Assembly: GCA_044433065.1 (NCBI GenBank)
Contig: JAWXUA010000035.1
Span: forward strand, 1 to 21,406
Source: Nitratidesulfovibrio sp044433065
Lineage (GTDB): Bacteria > Desulfobacterota > Desulfovibrionia > Desulfovibrionales > Desulfovibrionaceae
Direction of reading: 5' to 3'
DNA length: 21,406 nt
The translations under genes were made by a program, and so were the position numbers. Below the pieces are notes generated by a model, which made no database searches, had not been told where the DNA came from, and saw only the letters and a program-made list of their open reading frames with translations. Within the stretch, counting starts at the first letter, position 1, and every line of letters starts with the position of its first letter. This document shows positions 1 through 6,875 of the stretch, piece after piece.

Positions 1-183
1 CTCTTGCGCCATGACAAAGATTGCTGTGGCCATGGCATCGGCCTGAGCACAGTTTGGAGCCACTACTGTTGCGGACAAGACCTTTCCTTGATGCTGCAAT
101 CCTGCCGCAGTCATGCCATCATCGTGCAAGGACACAAGGTGCTCATGGCCATGCACAGCCAGACTCTCATGGTTGGCAAAGGA
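1..183 (-). pseudogene. ApbE-like (FAD:protein FMN transferase) C-terminal fragment, runs off the window edge
   Basis: Read on the minus strand in the frame whose codons begin at the window edge, there is no stop from about 219 down to 1. The translation contains VLSATVVAPNCAQADAMATA followed by IFVMAQE. This resembles the conserved C-terminal part of ApbE proteins (a T/S-V-V-A-P stretch, then A-D-A-[LM]-A-T-A-x-F-V), which attach FMN to periplasmic flavoproteins. The usual DPxTG motif just before it is not clear. No start codon or ribosome site lies ahead of it: the frame opens inside the end of the transporter ORF. It is therefore a 3' gene remnant joined to another gene, or the end of a gene split by rearrangement or misassembly. 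The ApbE call rests on this short motif only. Confidence 0.45.
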
Positions 184-989
184 TTTTGTTTGAAATATTC
201 GATGTTTATGGATGCAATCTTAGACATGTCTGGGCGGAAAATGAATTTGATGATAAGGCAATATAAGGCCAAGACAAGGGCACTCATGATGAGGCCAAGA
301 AGCATGTAGGATAGGTAATTGATGGGTTGCAGTGCGATTTTTTCGTATACCGACAGGATGAACAGAGCCGCACCCGTAAAAGGCTTTGCCGCTTGACCAA
401 CCATGGCCGCAAAGAAAATGCCCGACACCATGATGCTTGTGTACGCGTCACCCTTTTTGTAGCCCACGTCCTTCAGAATGCCGTAAAGAATGGTAGACAT
501 GAGCAAAATGGCTGGCACAAGGTTTGCCGCAAGCCCAGCTAAAATGTAGGTTGTGTAAAAAATAACAAAGCTGAACAGCACTGGTCGGCCATTAATCATC
601 TTGCGTGTTAGAAACCATTGGCTGATATACTTTGAAATGCCGTAATGTTGGAAAGCTCCGAACAAAATCATGCAAAAGAATACCAAGACGATGACAGGGT
701 CACCAAAGGATGAGGCCAAGGTCTTTATCATGAACTTTGGTTCTAAGTCCAAAAGTCCAATGGCCAAAATACCTAATAAGCTCGGCCAGATAAGGCTTAC
801 AAATGTCCAAAGAAAAATCATGCCAAGGAAGATACCAAGGACTTGCATGCCAAAAGGCGTCATGGGTTCCCATGGTGGTAGGTAGCCAAAGCCGAAAATA
901 AAGGCGATGCCAATGAGTGAAAGAAGAGACGTTTGTAGGTCTTTAGGGAAAAGGCCCTTTTTCTGCACTTGGCTTGTGTTCTCGGACAT
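111..989 (-). CDS. SLC13/DASS-family carboxylate permease, truncated after its N-terminal half
   Basis: The product is a 292-residue hydrophobic protein that starts MSENTSQVQKKG. I chose the ATG at 989 because AAGGAG lies just upstream; the longer reading to 1037 has no ribosome site. About seven or eight membrane segments are visible, with a pattern typical of the divalent anion:sodium symporter (SLC13/DASS) fold, including GDPVIVLVFFCMILFGAFQ and AANLVPAILLMSTI. Family members usually have 450-500 residues in two repeats. Here the second repeat is missing: after the loop RPDMSKIASINIEYFKQNPL the reading frame meets unrelated sequence and stops at 111. It is probably non-functional or a gene fragment. 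The divergent LysR gene with palindromes in between is its likely regulator. The substrate (C4-dicarboxylate, citrate, sulfate or similar) cannot be told. Confidence 0.75.
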   Translation of the reverse strand: MSENTSQVQKKGLFPKDLQTSLLSLIGIAFIFGFGYLPPWEPMTPFGMQVLGIFLGMIFLWTFVSLIWPSLLGILAIGLLDLEPKFMIKTLASSFGDPVIVLVFFCMILFGAFQHYGISKYISQWFLTRKMINGRPVLFSFVIFYTTYILAGLAANLVPAILLMSTILYGILKDVGYKKGDAYTSIMVSGIFFAAMVGQAAKPFTGAALFILSVYEKIALQPINYLSYMLLGLIMSALVLALYCLIIKFIFRPDMSKIASINIEYFKQNPLPTMRVWLCMAMSTLCPCTMMA

Positions 990-1044
990 AAAAACTCCTT
1001 TACATATGGCCGCGCACCTCGATGTACTTGGCGTCATTGTGATT

Positions 1045-1115
1045 ATTCACATCTAGTGAATTATTTCTCAAGCGTAAAGCTACATAATGTGTATGCCTGT
1101 TAATAAAAAATTAAC
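1045..1115. promoter_or_regulatory. Two 17-bp LysR-type palindromes in the divergent promoter region
   Basis: In the gap between the permease (minus) and the LysR gene (plus) there are two perfect inverted repeats of the same geometry, with 6-base arms and a 5-base spacer. They are ATTCAC-ATCTA-GTGAAT at 1045-1061 and GTTAAT-AAAAA-ATTAAC at 1099-1115. Both contain the T-N11-A core expected of LysR-type binding sites. Their centres are 54 bases apart, which fits a recognition site plus an activation site. Binding is inferred, not shown. Confidence 0.5.
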
Positions 1116-1207
1116 ACTTTTTCCTAGACATTATCATAAACGCGTCACATACTTGGCACACACCCTAGTCAGTCCAATCATTTTGCCATATGAAGGTATA
1201 TAATTTT

Positions 1208-2119
1208 ATGAAAATCAATTTAAATCAGCTATATACATTTTATATGGTAGTACAATGCCAAGGTATACGCGCGGCAGCTAAAGAAATCCACGTATCAGCT
1301 CCAGCGGTGAGTATGCAAATGCGACGCCTTGAAGATTGGCTCGGATTTCCTTTGCTTATGAAAAACTGCGTCAGCTTTACGCTTACAGAGCAAGCTCAAA
1401 AGATTTTGCCCATGGTAGAAGAGATTTTTACCAAAGCAAAAACTCTTGATCAGGTCATCGATACTATGATTCAAGAGCAACAAGATATTTTGCGTATAGG
1501 GGTCCATGTGTCGCCGGCAGAATACTATATGCCGACTCTTTTAACCATGCTTAAAGATGCAATGCCGCACATTGACATACGTATTAATATTAACAACTCT
1601 AAAGATATTATTGAAAAACTGCGAAACCGAGAGTTAGATATAGGTATTCTTGGCGGAAAATTTGAGAAAGATTTCATATATAAAGAATTTATTACAAGTG
1701 ACGTTGTTTTTGCTGTATGTGGTAAAAATCCATTAGGCCACGGTAAAGCCATATCTATCTATGATTTTGAAGACATTCCTATGCTATCGTATGCACAATA
1801 TTCTGGTTTTGGTGCACATATACAACAATTTTTACAAACATACGGTGTCGTTCCCAAAAAAACTATGGAAAATATGTCCAGCACCATTGCTCGAAAACTT
1901 GTCCCTGGTAATATTTATGGTGGTTTTTTTGACAGTATATCAATTCAAAAGGAACTAGAGAACAATACCTTACGTATAGTGAATATTATTGAAAAAGTAC
2001 CACCGTTTACACTGTATTTTGCTTGCTTGAAAGAACATGAGCAATCTCTGAATATTCCTTATTTCTGGGATGCATTGCCTACACCAGAAGATTACCGATC
2101 CGCATACCATATGGATTAA
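1208..2119 (+). CDS. LysR-family transcriptional regulator
   Basis: Starting at the second ATG (1208) the protein is 303 residues and begins MKINLNQLYTFYMVVQCQGI, the usual beginning of a LysR protein. GAAGG at 1192-1196 lies upstream at an acceptable, slightly long distance. The ATG at 1190 would add six residues and has no visible ribosome site. Residues about 1-60 form the winged helix-turn-helix (RAAAKEIHVSAPAVSMQMRR, LEDWLGFPLL). The rest is the periplasmic-binding-protein-like effector domain (for example ILRIGVHVSPAEYYMPTLL and LDIGILGG). The length is normal for the family. It is transcribed divergently from the truncated SLC13 permease, with paired T-N11-A palindromes between them, so it most likely controls that transport locus and itself. 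The effector is unknown. Confidence 0.9.
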   Translation: MKINLNQLYTFYMVVQCQGIRAAAKEIHVSAPAVSMQMRRLEDWLGFPLLMKNCVSFTLTEQAQKILPMVEEIFTKAKTLDQVIDTMIQEQQDILRIGVHVSPAEYYMPTLLTMLKDAMPHIDIRININNSKDIIEKLRNRELDIGILGGKFEKDFIYKEFITSDVVFAVCGKNPLGHGKAISIYDFEDIPMLSYAQYSGFGAHIQQFLQTYGVVPKKTMENMSSTIARKLVPGNIYGGFFDSISIQKELENNTLRIVNIIEKVPPFTLYFACLKEHEQSLNIPYFWDALPTPEDYRSAYHMD

Positions 2120-2207
2120 GCCCAATTCAGCAATGTATTGGCAACGATAGGATTATATACGCTTTCTTATGTTCTTTTTATCACAACATACTATTCTTCT
2201 TTTTTAT

Positions 2208-2237
2208 TTGCATAAAAGGACAAAATAGCTCTATACT
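2208..2237 (+). promoter_or_regulatory. Candidate sigma-70 promoter of the SulP gene
   Basis: TTGCAT at 2208-2213 and TATACT at 2232-2237 are separated by 18 bases, about 80 bases ahead of the SulP start. The rest of the 200-base gap after the LysR gene is AT-rich and shows no other clear signal. Confidence 0.4.
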
Positions 2238-2320
2238 ACACCAAAATATTTCTATTATAAAATTTGTATGTGGCATTACAGTCATTTATACGCCACTGGT
2301 GAACTTATTGGAGCAAAATT

Positions 2321-4114
2321 ATGTCCTTACCTCCTTCAGTTTTGCGACTTGTACAATCATCGTCAGATCAAGACCCACTCGACCACGACCCATTCAAAGA
2401 CAGCCTCAAGCCTAAGAAGCCCATATTGTTGCGTCTATTCCCTTTTGTGGAAGAGATGCGCACCATGTCTATTTCAACGCTTCGAGCAGACTTCATGGCT
2501 GGACTTTCTGTGGCACCTGTGGCCATCCCCCAAGTCATGGCCTATGCCGTCGTTGCTGGCTTGCCACCACAGTATGGCCTGTACGCAGCAACCTTTGCCG
2601 TCATGGTCGCGGCATTGTGGGGTTCATCGCGCTTTTTGACCGCAGGCCCAACCAACGCCATATCCATGATTTTGTTTGCAACCATAGCCCACGCTAGTGC
2701 TGGTGGCGTTGTGCTCTCCACATTATCCCCACAAGAGCTCATGCCCTATATTTTCGGCATCACCATCTTCGCAGGCTTTCTTCAATTATGTATGGGCTTT
2801 ATGCGACTTGGTGAAATATCTAACTTCATATCGCATTCCGTCATGGTGGGCTTTGCCACGGGTGCGGCCTTGCTCATTGGTGTTGGACAGCTCAAAAATG
2901 CACTGGGCATTAACATTGACGGGAGCGCCAATTTCTTCTCCATTCTGATGGACGTCTTCCGTCAGGCTCACCATTTCAATCCATGGTCCTTGGGACTTTG
3001 CGCCTTCACCGTGGCCATACTTGTTCTGTGCCGCTTCATATCACGCCGCATCCCAAGCCATTTATGCGCCTTGGTTTGCGCCTCTGCGCTTGCATATTGC
3101 TTTGACTTTGGAGCGCATGGTGTCAGCTTTGTGGCCAGCATTCCAGCAGGCCTTCCTCCACTGTCCACGCCCCCACCATTTGACCTGAATATCATCCGCG
3201 ATTTATTCAACCCAGCTCTGGCCATAGCCTTACTTGGTGCTGTGGAGTCCCTCACCATTGGCAAGAATTTAACAGCCATGCGCGGTGAAAAGTTTGATGG
3301 AAATCAAGAGCTTATTGGCCAAGGTCTGGGCAATATCACAGCAGGCTTTACGTCTGGCATGGCTGGGTGTGGCTCATTCACTCGCAGCGTTTTAAACCTA
3401 ACAGCAGGCGGTAAAAGCCGTCTTGCCACGGTCTTCTCTGGCCTTTTGACCATTCCTGTCATCTTCTTGTGCGCACCGCTTGCGGACAAAATCCCCATGC
3501 CAGCACTTGCAGGCACCTTGCTCGTCATCGCTTGGGGCATGGTTGACCGTAACGCCGTGCGCTTATGCTGTGTTGCCACTGGCACGGACCGCTTAGTCCT
3601 TCTGGCTACCGTGTTAACAGCCTTGACCTTTGACCTTGAAAAAGCCGTTGTCTTTGGCGTTTTGTTGTCTCTGACGTTGCTTGTCTACAAAGAAGCCCAC
3701 CCACGCATCAAGCGATTTGGCGTGAACGACGTGCCTTTTGCCTTCCATGATTGGGTCCACAAATGCCCGTCTGTGGCCTTATTCTTTGTGGAAGGCACGC
3801 TCTTTTTTGGCGCAGTGCATGCCGTAGAAGAGCATCTCCAAGCGGAAAATCTGGACGAAACCAAGGTCATTGTGCTCAATCTTGCGCGGGTCTTTTGGCT
3901 TGATGCATCTGGTGCGCACGCTTTGGGGCAGTTTGCTGAACGGTGCCATGCTGAGAGCATACCGCTTATTTTGGTGACCAATAATGAGAGTATCCGCGGC
4001 ACCTTAAAGCGCACAGGGGTTTTAGAGCACATTGGCGAAGATTTTGTTGTGCCCACGCTTGATGGTGCTCTGAACTTTGCAAAGTATTTGCTTGAGCGCA
4101 GAAATTGTTTGTAG
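2321..4114 (+). CDS. SulP-family inorganic anion transporter with C-terminal STAS domain
   Basis: The product is a 597-residue inner-membrane transporter. GGAG at 2310-2313 supports the ATG at 2321. After a hydrophilic start of about 50 residues comes the SulP signature around residues 61-90 (GLSVAPVAIPQVMAYAVVAG followed by LPPQYGLYAA). Next come TAGPTNAISMILFATIA and multiple membrane helices with FTSGMAGCGSFTRSVLN. From about residue 490 onward lies a cytoplasmic STAS domain (VIVLNLARVFWLDASGAHAL, then GVLEHIGEDFVV). The length and domain order are normal, so it appears intact. The family carries sulfate, bicarbonate, dicarboxylates or other anions, and the sequence alone does not decide which. 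It stands as a single gene, preceded by a promoter-like sequence and followed by a hairpin. Confidence 0.93.
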   Translation: MSLPPSVLRLVQSSSDQDPLDHDPFKDSLKPKKPILLRLFPFVEEMRTMSISTLRADFMAGLSVAPVAIPQVMAYAVVAGLPPQYGLYAATFAVMVAALWGSSRFLTAGPTNAISMILFATIAHASAGGVVLSTLSPQELMPYIFGITIFAGFLQLCMGFMRLGEISNFISHSVMVGFATGAALLIGVGQLKNALGINIDGSANFFSILMDVFRQAHHFNPWSLGLCAFTVAILVLCRFISRRIPSHLCALVCASALAYCFDFGAHGVSFVASIPAGLPPLSTPPPFDLNIIRDLFNPALAIALLGAVESLTIGKNLTAMRGEKFDGNQELIGQGLGNITAGFTSGMAGCGSFTRSVLNLTAGGKSRLATVFSGLLTIPVIFLCAPLADKIPMPALAGTLLVIAWGMVDRNAVRLCCVATGTDRLVLLATVLTALTFDLEKAVVFGVLLSLTLLVYKEAHPRIKRFGVNDVPFAFHDWVHKCPSVALFFVEGTLFFGAVHAVEEHLQAENLDETKVIVLNLARVFWLDASGAHALGQFAERCHAESIPLILVTNNESIRGTLKRTGVLEHIGEDFVVPTLDGALNFAKYLLERRNCL

Positions 4115-4138
4115 TGTGATATGGCCTTTGACAGATAC

Positions 4139-4178
4139 CTCATGTATAAAGACTCCAATCGGTGCCTTTATACATGAG
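4139..4178. terminator. Hairpin between convergent genes, probable terminator
   Basis: A perfect 13-base inverted repeat, CTCATGTATAAAG (4139-4151) and CTTTATACATGAG (4166-4178), has a 14-base loop. It lies 25 bases after the SulP stop and 20 bases past the stop of the facing minus-strand gene. On the plus strand it is followed by AAAAATTTT, so the T-run is weak. A bidirectional terminator is the simplest reading. Confidence 0.5.
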
Positions 4179-4197
4179 AAAAATTTTATCGTTCATG

Positions 4198-4476
4198 CTA
4201 TTGCATTTTCTTTGCCATCGGTATCACTGGCTCAAGAAGATACCCTTCTGTCACATCTCCATCTGAGCCAGAGCCATCCCTAATGGAAGCAAAGGCCGCT
4301 GAAATCAGCATGCATACAGTATCCTTTGACATCTCGGGCTTGCCTTCAATGGTATCCAACACTGGATTGCCATCTTTATTGACAGAGGCAATCATGATGA
4401 TTGCTTCATCATCGTGCACGTTTTCTAAAATATCTTTGACTCTTGCTACATTACCTTCCATAAGTTCTTTTTTCAT
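4198..4476 (-). CDS. Small hypothetical protein (92 aa)
   Basis: I do not recognise this protein. It starts MKKELMEGNVARVKDILENV at 4476 behind an AGAGAGG ribosome site six bases away, which makes it a credible gene. It looks like a compact soluble alpha/beta protein, with a hydrophobic strand IIMIASV, then NKDGNP, and a helix with CMLISAAFASI. There is a Gly/Ser/Asp linker (DGSGSDGDV) and a basic C-terminus (MAKKMQ). It has no signal peptide or membrane helix. It begins 75 bases after the stop of the gene at 4551-5030 on the same strand, so the two are probably co-transcribed and end at the hairpin at 4139-4178. The function is unknown. Confidence 0.6.
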   Translation of the reverse strand: MKKELMEGNVARVKDILENVHDDEAIIMIASVNKDGNPVLDTIEGKPEMSKDTVCMLISAAFASIRDGSGSDGDVTEGYLLEPVIPMAKKMQ

Positions 4477-4550
4477 GAGTGGCCTCTCTTAGGTCACGTA
4501 TATGTTGATAAGGGGGCTGACACCATGTCCAAAGCATACTGCTCCACTCT

Positions 4551-5030
4551 TCACCACGCGATGTTGAAATAATCCACATTGTTCCCATCCATCCGCACCC
4601 ACTCCCCCTTAAAATTAAGACAAACAGGCATGAGCGTTGCGAGTTTTCCTCTAGCAAATCGCCAATCACGCACGATCTTTGCCCCTTTGTCATCGGAACC
4701 ACCCCATGTTGCAACGACATCTTGAGCCCACATACTTTCAGGGCGGATTCTTTGATTTACAGGGTCCATAAGCATTTGTTCTGGCATGACATCCATATGA
4801 TGAACCGCAACATTATAGACTGGCAGTGCACCTAAAAATGCCCTCCTTGCAAGCGGTATGTGATACCATAGGGCATTGAAGGGCGGCATGACGTACCACG
4901 GACTATATACCACAAGATCACGCACCAATAAGGCCTTAGCCAAAGAGCTCGCGCAGACTTCTAGGATCGGCACAACTGTATGGCAAAGATTGTCACTCTC
5001 TATCACAATCCCTTGTATGGGCGTCTGCAT
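4551..5030 (-). CDS. Hypothetical protein (159 aa)
   Basis: The protein begins MQTPIQGIVIESDNLCHTVV and I do not recognise it. The composition is that of a real, mostly soluble protein rich in aromatic residues, with Trp, Tyr and Pro in the middle (VVYSPWYVMPPFNALWYH). The C-terminal part reads like beta strands ending in NNVDYFNIAW. The start is preceded directly by an in-frame stop (TAG-ATG), so it cannot be longer in this frame, but no good ribosome site is visible. It lies upstream of the 92-residue gene on the same strand, suggesting a two-gene operon. Nothing in the sequence ties it to the transporter upstream or to the nuclease gene beyond the terminator. Confidence 0.55.
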   Translation of the reverse strand: MQTPIQGIVIESDNLCHTVVPILEVCASSLAKALLVRDLVVYSPWYVMPPFNALWYHIPLARRAFLGALPVYNVAVHHMDVMPEQMLMDPVNQRIRPESMWAQDVVATWGGSDDKGAKIVRDWRFARGKLATLMPVCLNFKGEWVRMDGNNVDYFNIAW

Positions 5031-5141
5031 CTACATAGTGGCTGGGTACATCAGTGAGGAAATCCATGCGTGCTCCAAAAGGTATAGGTTAAGTAAGTAT
5101 ACCATAAGGAGCGTTCTTTTACAATGGGATACAATGAAAAA

Positions 5142-5177
5142 GGCGATTTCACACCAGTGACACAGTGTGAAATCGCC
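5142..5177. terminator. Rho-independent terminator, strongest for the minus strand
   Basis: A perfect 13-base stem, GGCGATTTCACAC (5142-5154) and GTGTGAAATCGCC (5165-5177), has a 10-base loop. Read on the minus strand it is followed at once by TTTTT, so it suits the interrupted nuclease gene ending at 5297. On the plus strand it is followed by TCATTTT, so it may work both ways. The surrounding gap (5031-5296) shows no gene. Confidence 0.75.
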
Positions 5178-5296
5178 TCATTTTAAAAAGTTTTAAAATG
5201 ATACAATTCTACCTCACAACAAGGCTAAGCAAAAGAACATGTACTGCATCACTTTGAATTGCTGCATCTTAAATGTACATTTCATGGCTATTTCAT

Positions 5297-6013
5297 TTAT
5301 GCGTCTTCTGACAATGACAAAGCTTGGTATAATTCTCTTAGTTTTGCTTGAAGGACTTTAGTATTAGGTAATTGAAGCGTATATTCTGCAACAAGTGTAG
5401 GCGATAGACTTCTATTAAGTGCAAATGTTACAACTTCTTCATCTTTTGATGTACACAAAATGACACCAACACTTACATTTTCATCATGCTTTTTATACTC
5501 TTGGTCTAATGCTTCAAGATAAAAATTCATTTTACCAAGGTATTCAGGTTTGAATTCTCCAATCTTTAATTCAAAGGCCACTAAGCAACGCAAAACTCTG
5601 TGATAGAAAAGTAAATCAATATAAAAGTCACTTTTCCCGACTTGTACTCTATATTCTTCACCAACAAAGGTAAAATCCTTGCCAGCTTCCAATATAAAAG
5701 ATTTTAAATTAGCTAATATGGATTTTTTAAACTCTTTCTCTGAAAATTTTTCAGGTAAATCCAAAAAATCAAGTGCGTAGTTGTCTAAAAAATGGTTTTT
5801 AATAGTTTCGGGTACTGGAAGTGCGTTCAGTCTCTCTTTTGAAAGCATGGCACGTTCATAGTATGCGCTATCAATTTGCCGCTCAAGTTCTCGCACACTA
5901 TACCGTTCTTTGATAGTAAGCTGTATATAAAAAAGTCTTTGCTCTTGTGTTTTACAAGCACTCATAATTCGCAAGTGATGTGTCCAACTCAATTGTGTCA
6001 TCACTGATGACAC
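5297..6013 (-). CDS. DUF1016/YhcG-type PD-(D/E)XK nuclease, C-terminal part of an interrupted gene
   Basis: Read from a GTG at 6013, the product is 238 residues. It holds the typical DUF1016 core: a helical region (TQLSWTHHLRIMSACKTQEQ, then ERYSVRELERQIDSAYYER) and the PD-(D/E)XK nuclease fold. The likely metal-binding residues are in FYIDLLFYH and in the E-x-K of VAFELKIGEF. YhcG-family proteins are nucleases linked to restriction, DNA repair or phage defence. It is in the same frame as the N-terminal part at 6017-6313, separated by a single TAA and one further codon. Full-length members start their N-terminal domain well before this point. Either the gene is a pseudogene or this half is made by re-initiation at the GTG or the next ATG. 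The terminator at 5142-5177 follows. Confidence 0.8.
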   Translation of the reverse strand: MSSVMTQLSWTHHLRIMSACKTQEQRLFYIQLTIKERYSVRELERQIDSAYYERAMLSKERLNALPVPETIKNHFLDNYALDFLDLPEKFSEKEFKKSILANLKSFILEAGKDFTFVGEEYRVQVGKSDFYIDLLFYHRVLRCLVAFELKIGEFKPEYLGKMNFYLEALDQEYKKHDENVSVGVILCTSKDEEVVTFALNRSLSPTLVAEYTLQLPNTKVLQAKLRELYQALSLSEDA

Positions 6014-6016
6014 AAT

Positions 6017-6313
6017 TTAATCATCTTGATATAATTGATAAAATTGTTTCATACGATATAAACCGCGCTTATTGAAGCCTTTAATCTCTGGATGATTTTG
6101 GGCTATTAAGAGAGCTATATCATCAATAAATTTGTCGCCGTAAGAATATTTTTGCCCTTCTTCATGAAGATACTGCCCTACGCTATAATACAGCCTGATC
6201 AGCTCTTCATTGACCTTGCGCATAGCATTTTGCTGAGCCGATTGAATAAGCTCAACAATATAATCCATTGCGTGTGGGGCTTGGATTGTGGCGACAGCAT
6301 TTTGGTTATTCAT
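6017..6313 (-). CDS. DUF1016/YhcG N-terminal part, ended early by an in-frame TAA
   Basis: From the ATG at 6313 (MNNQNAVATIQAPHAMDYIV) the product is 98 residues and matches the DUF1016 N-terminal domain. It has the helix ELIQSAQQNAMRKVNEELIR, the motif YYSVGQYL and the end GFNKRGLYRMKQFYQLYQDD. In intact homologues this end continues directly into the V-T-Q-L-S-W-T-H-H region. Here a TAA at 6017-6019 intervenes, and the next codons in the same frame restore the match. The ORF stays open back to 6400, where an ATG overlaps the stop of the antitoxin gene by four bases (ATGA), but the first 29 residues do not look like the family. I therefore prefer 6313. Confidence 0.7.
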   Translation of the reverse strand: MNNQNAVATIQAPHAMDYIVELIQSAQQNAMRKVNEELIRLYYSVGQYLHEEGQKYSYGDKFIDDIALLIAQNHPEIKGFNKRGLYRMKQFYQLYQDD

Positions 6314-6396
6314 AGATATGCTCTTTATTAAAAATATATTTACGGCGCTAAGAGGTGTTAAAAAAATGCCGTTTTGTTTACCATATTCACCGTATT

Positions 6397-6591
6397 TCAT
6401 TCATCGCTGTTCAAATCCGCGAAAAGTTCTTGGACGCTGGTATATCTTTTGGCGTTGGGGTCTCGGCTCAATTCCTCCGCTTCCAACATGGCCGCCAATG
6501 TTTCTTTATTGGGCAAATACTTTGGAGAACGTGGACGCCTTACTTTGCAATCTCTATCCACGTCCTTATGCACCATAGCTATATATTTCAT
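6397..6591 (-). CDS. RelB-like antitoxin, possibly with a HicB-like N-terminus
   Basis: From the ATG at 6591 (TAAGG eight bases upstream) the protein has 64 residues. The second half, ETLAAMLEAEELSRDPNAKR followed by YTSVQELFADL, is the pattern of RelB/DinJ-type antitoxin C-termini that wrap a RelE-type toxin. The first 14 residues (MKYIAMVHKDVDRD) instead resemble the start of HicB antitoxins. An earlier in-frame start at 6669 lacks a ribosome site. The stop overlaps by four bases (ATGA) an ATG at 6400, the usual place for the toxin gene. The ORF there begins MKYGEYGKQNG and soon becomes the DUF1016 gene, with no recognisable RelE or HicA toxin. It is probably an orphan antitoxin or a decayed toxin-antitoxin locus. 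Confidence 0.6.
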   Translation of the reverse strand: MKYIAMVHKDVDRDCKVRRPRSPKYLPNKETLAAMLEAEELSRDPNAKRYTSVQELFADLNSDE

Positions 6592-6875
6592 CGTAAACCT
6601 TAAGGTCATATTATTTACGTTGACACGAAGGTATACACATTTCAACCCATTATCAAGCTGTACGCGCAAGGCCTAACGCTCCACAATCTCCAGTTCCTTC
6701 CTCGGCTGACATTCCGTGCGTGTTTTTTTCTCAAGTATACTGTGTTGGCGTATAGATAGAAAGGCTTAGCTTCATAAGACTTTCAAATATATCATTACAG
6801 GTCGTGGAATTGGGTACGTCGGTAGAGATGCCGGTGTCAAGAAAGGCGGATGGACTGAAATAAAGGACGCTTAAA

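Noticed and set aside
3685..4158. 157-residue ORF antisense to the SulP gene, and other antisense frames at 2542-3585
   Set aside because: They are shadows of a strong coding region; the composition is not protein-like and there are no ribosome sites.
4451..4720. 89-residue minus-strand ORF overlapping the two hypothetical genes
   Set aside because: It overlaps both better-supported frames, and its Trp/Cys/Arg-rich composition looks like an out-of-frame translation.
6766..6874. Plus-strand frame ending GRGIGYVGRDAGVKKGGWTE then IKDA
   Set aside because: It looks protein-like and might be a gene remnant, but it has no start codon or ribosome site and no family that I recognise.
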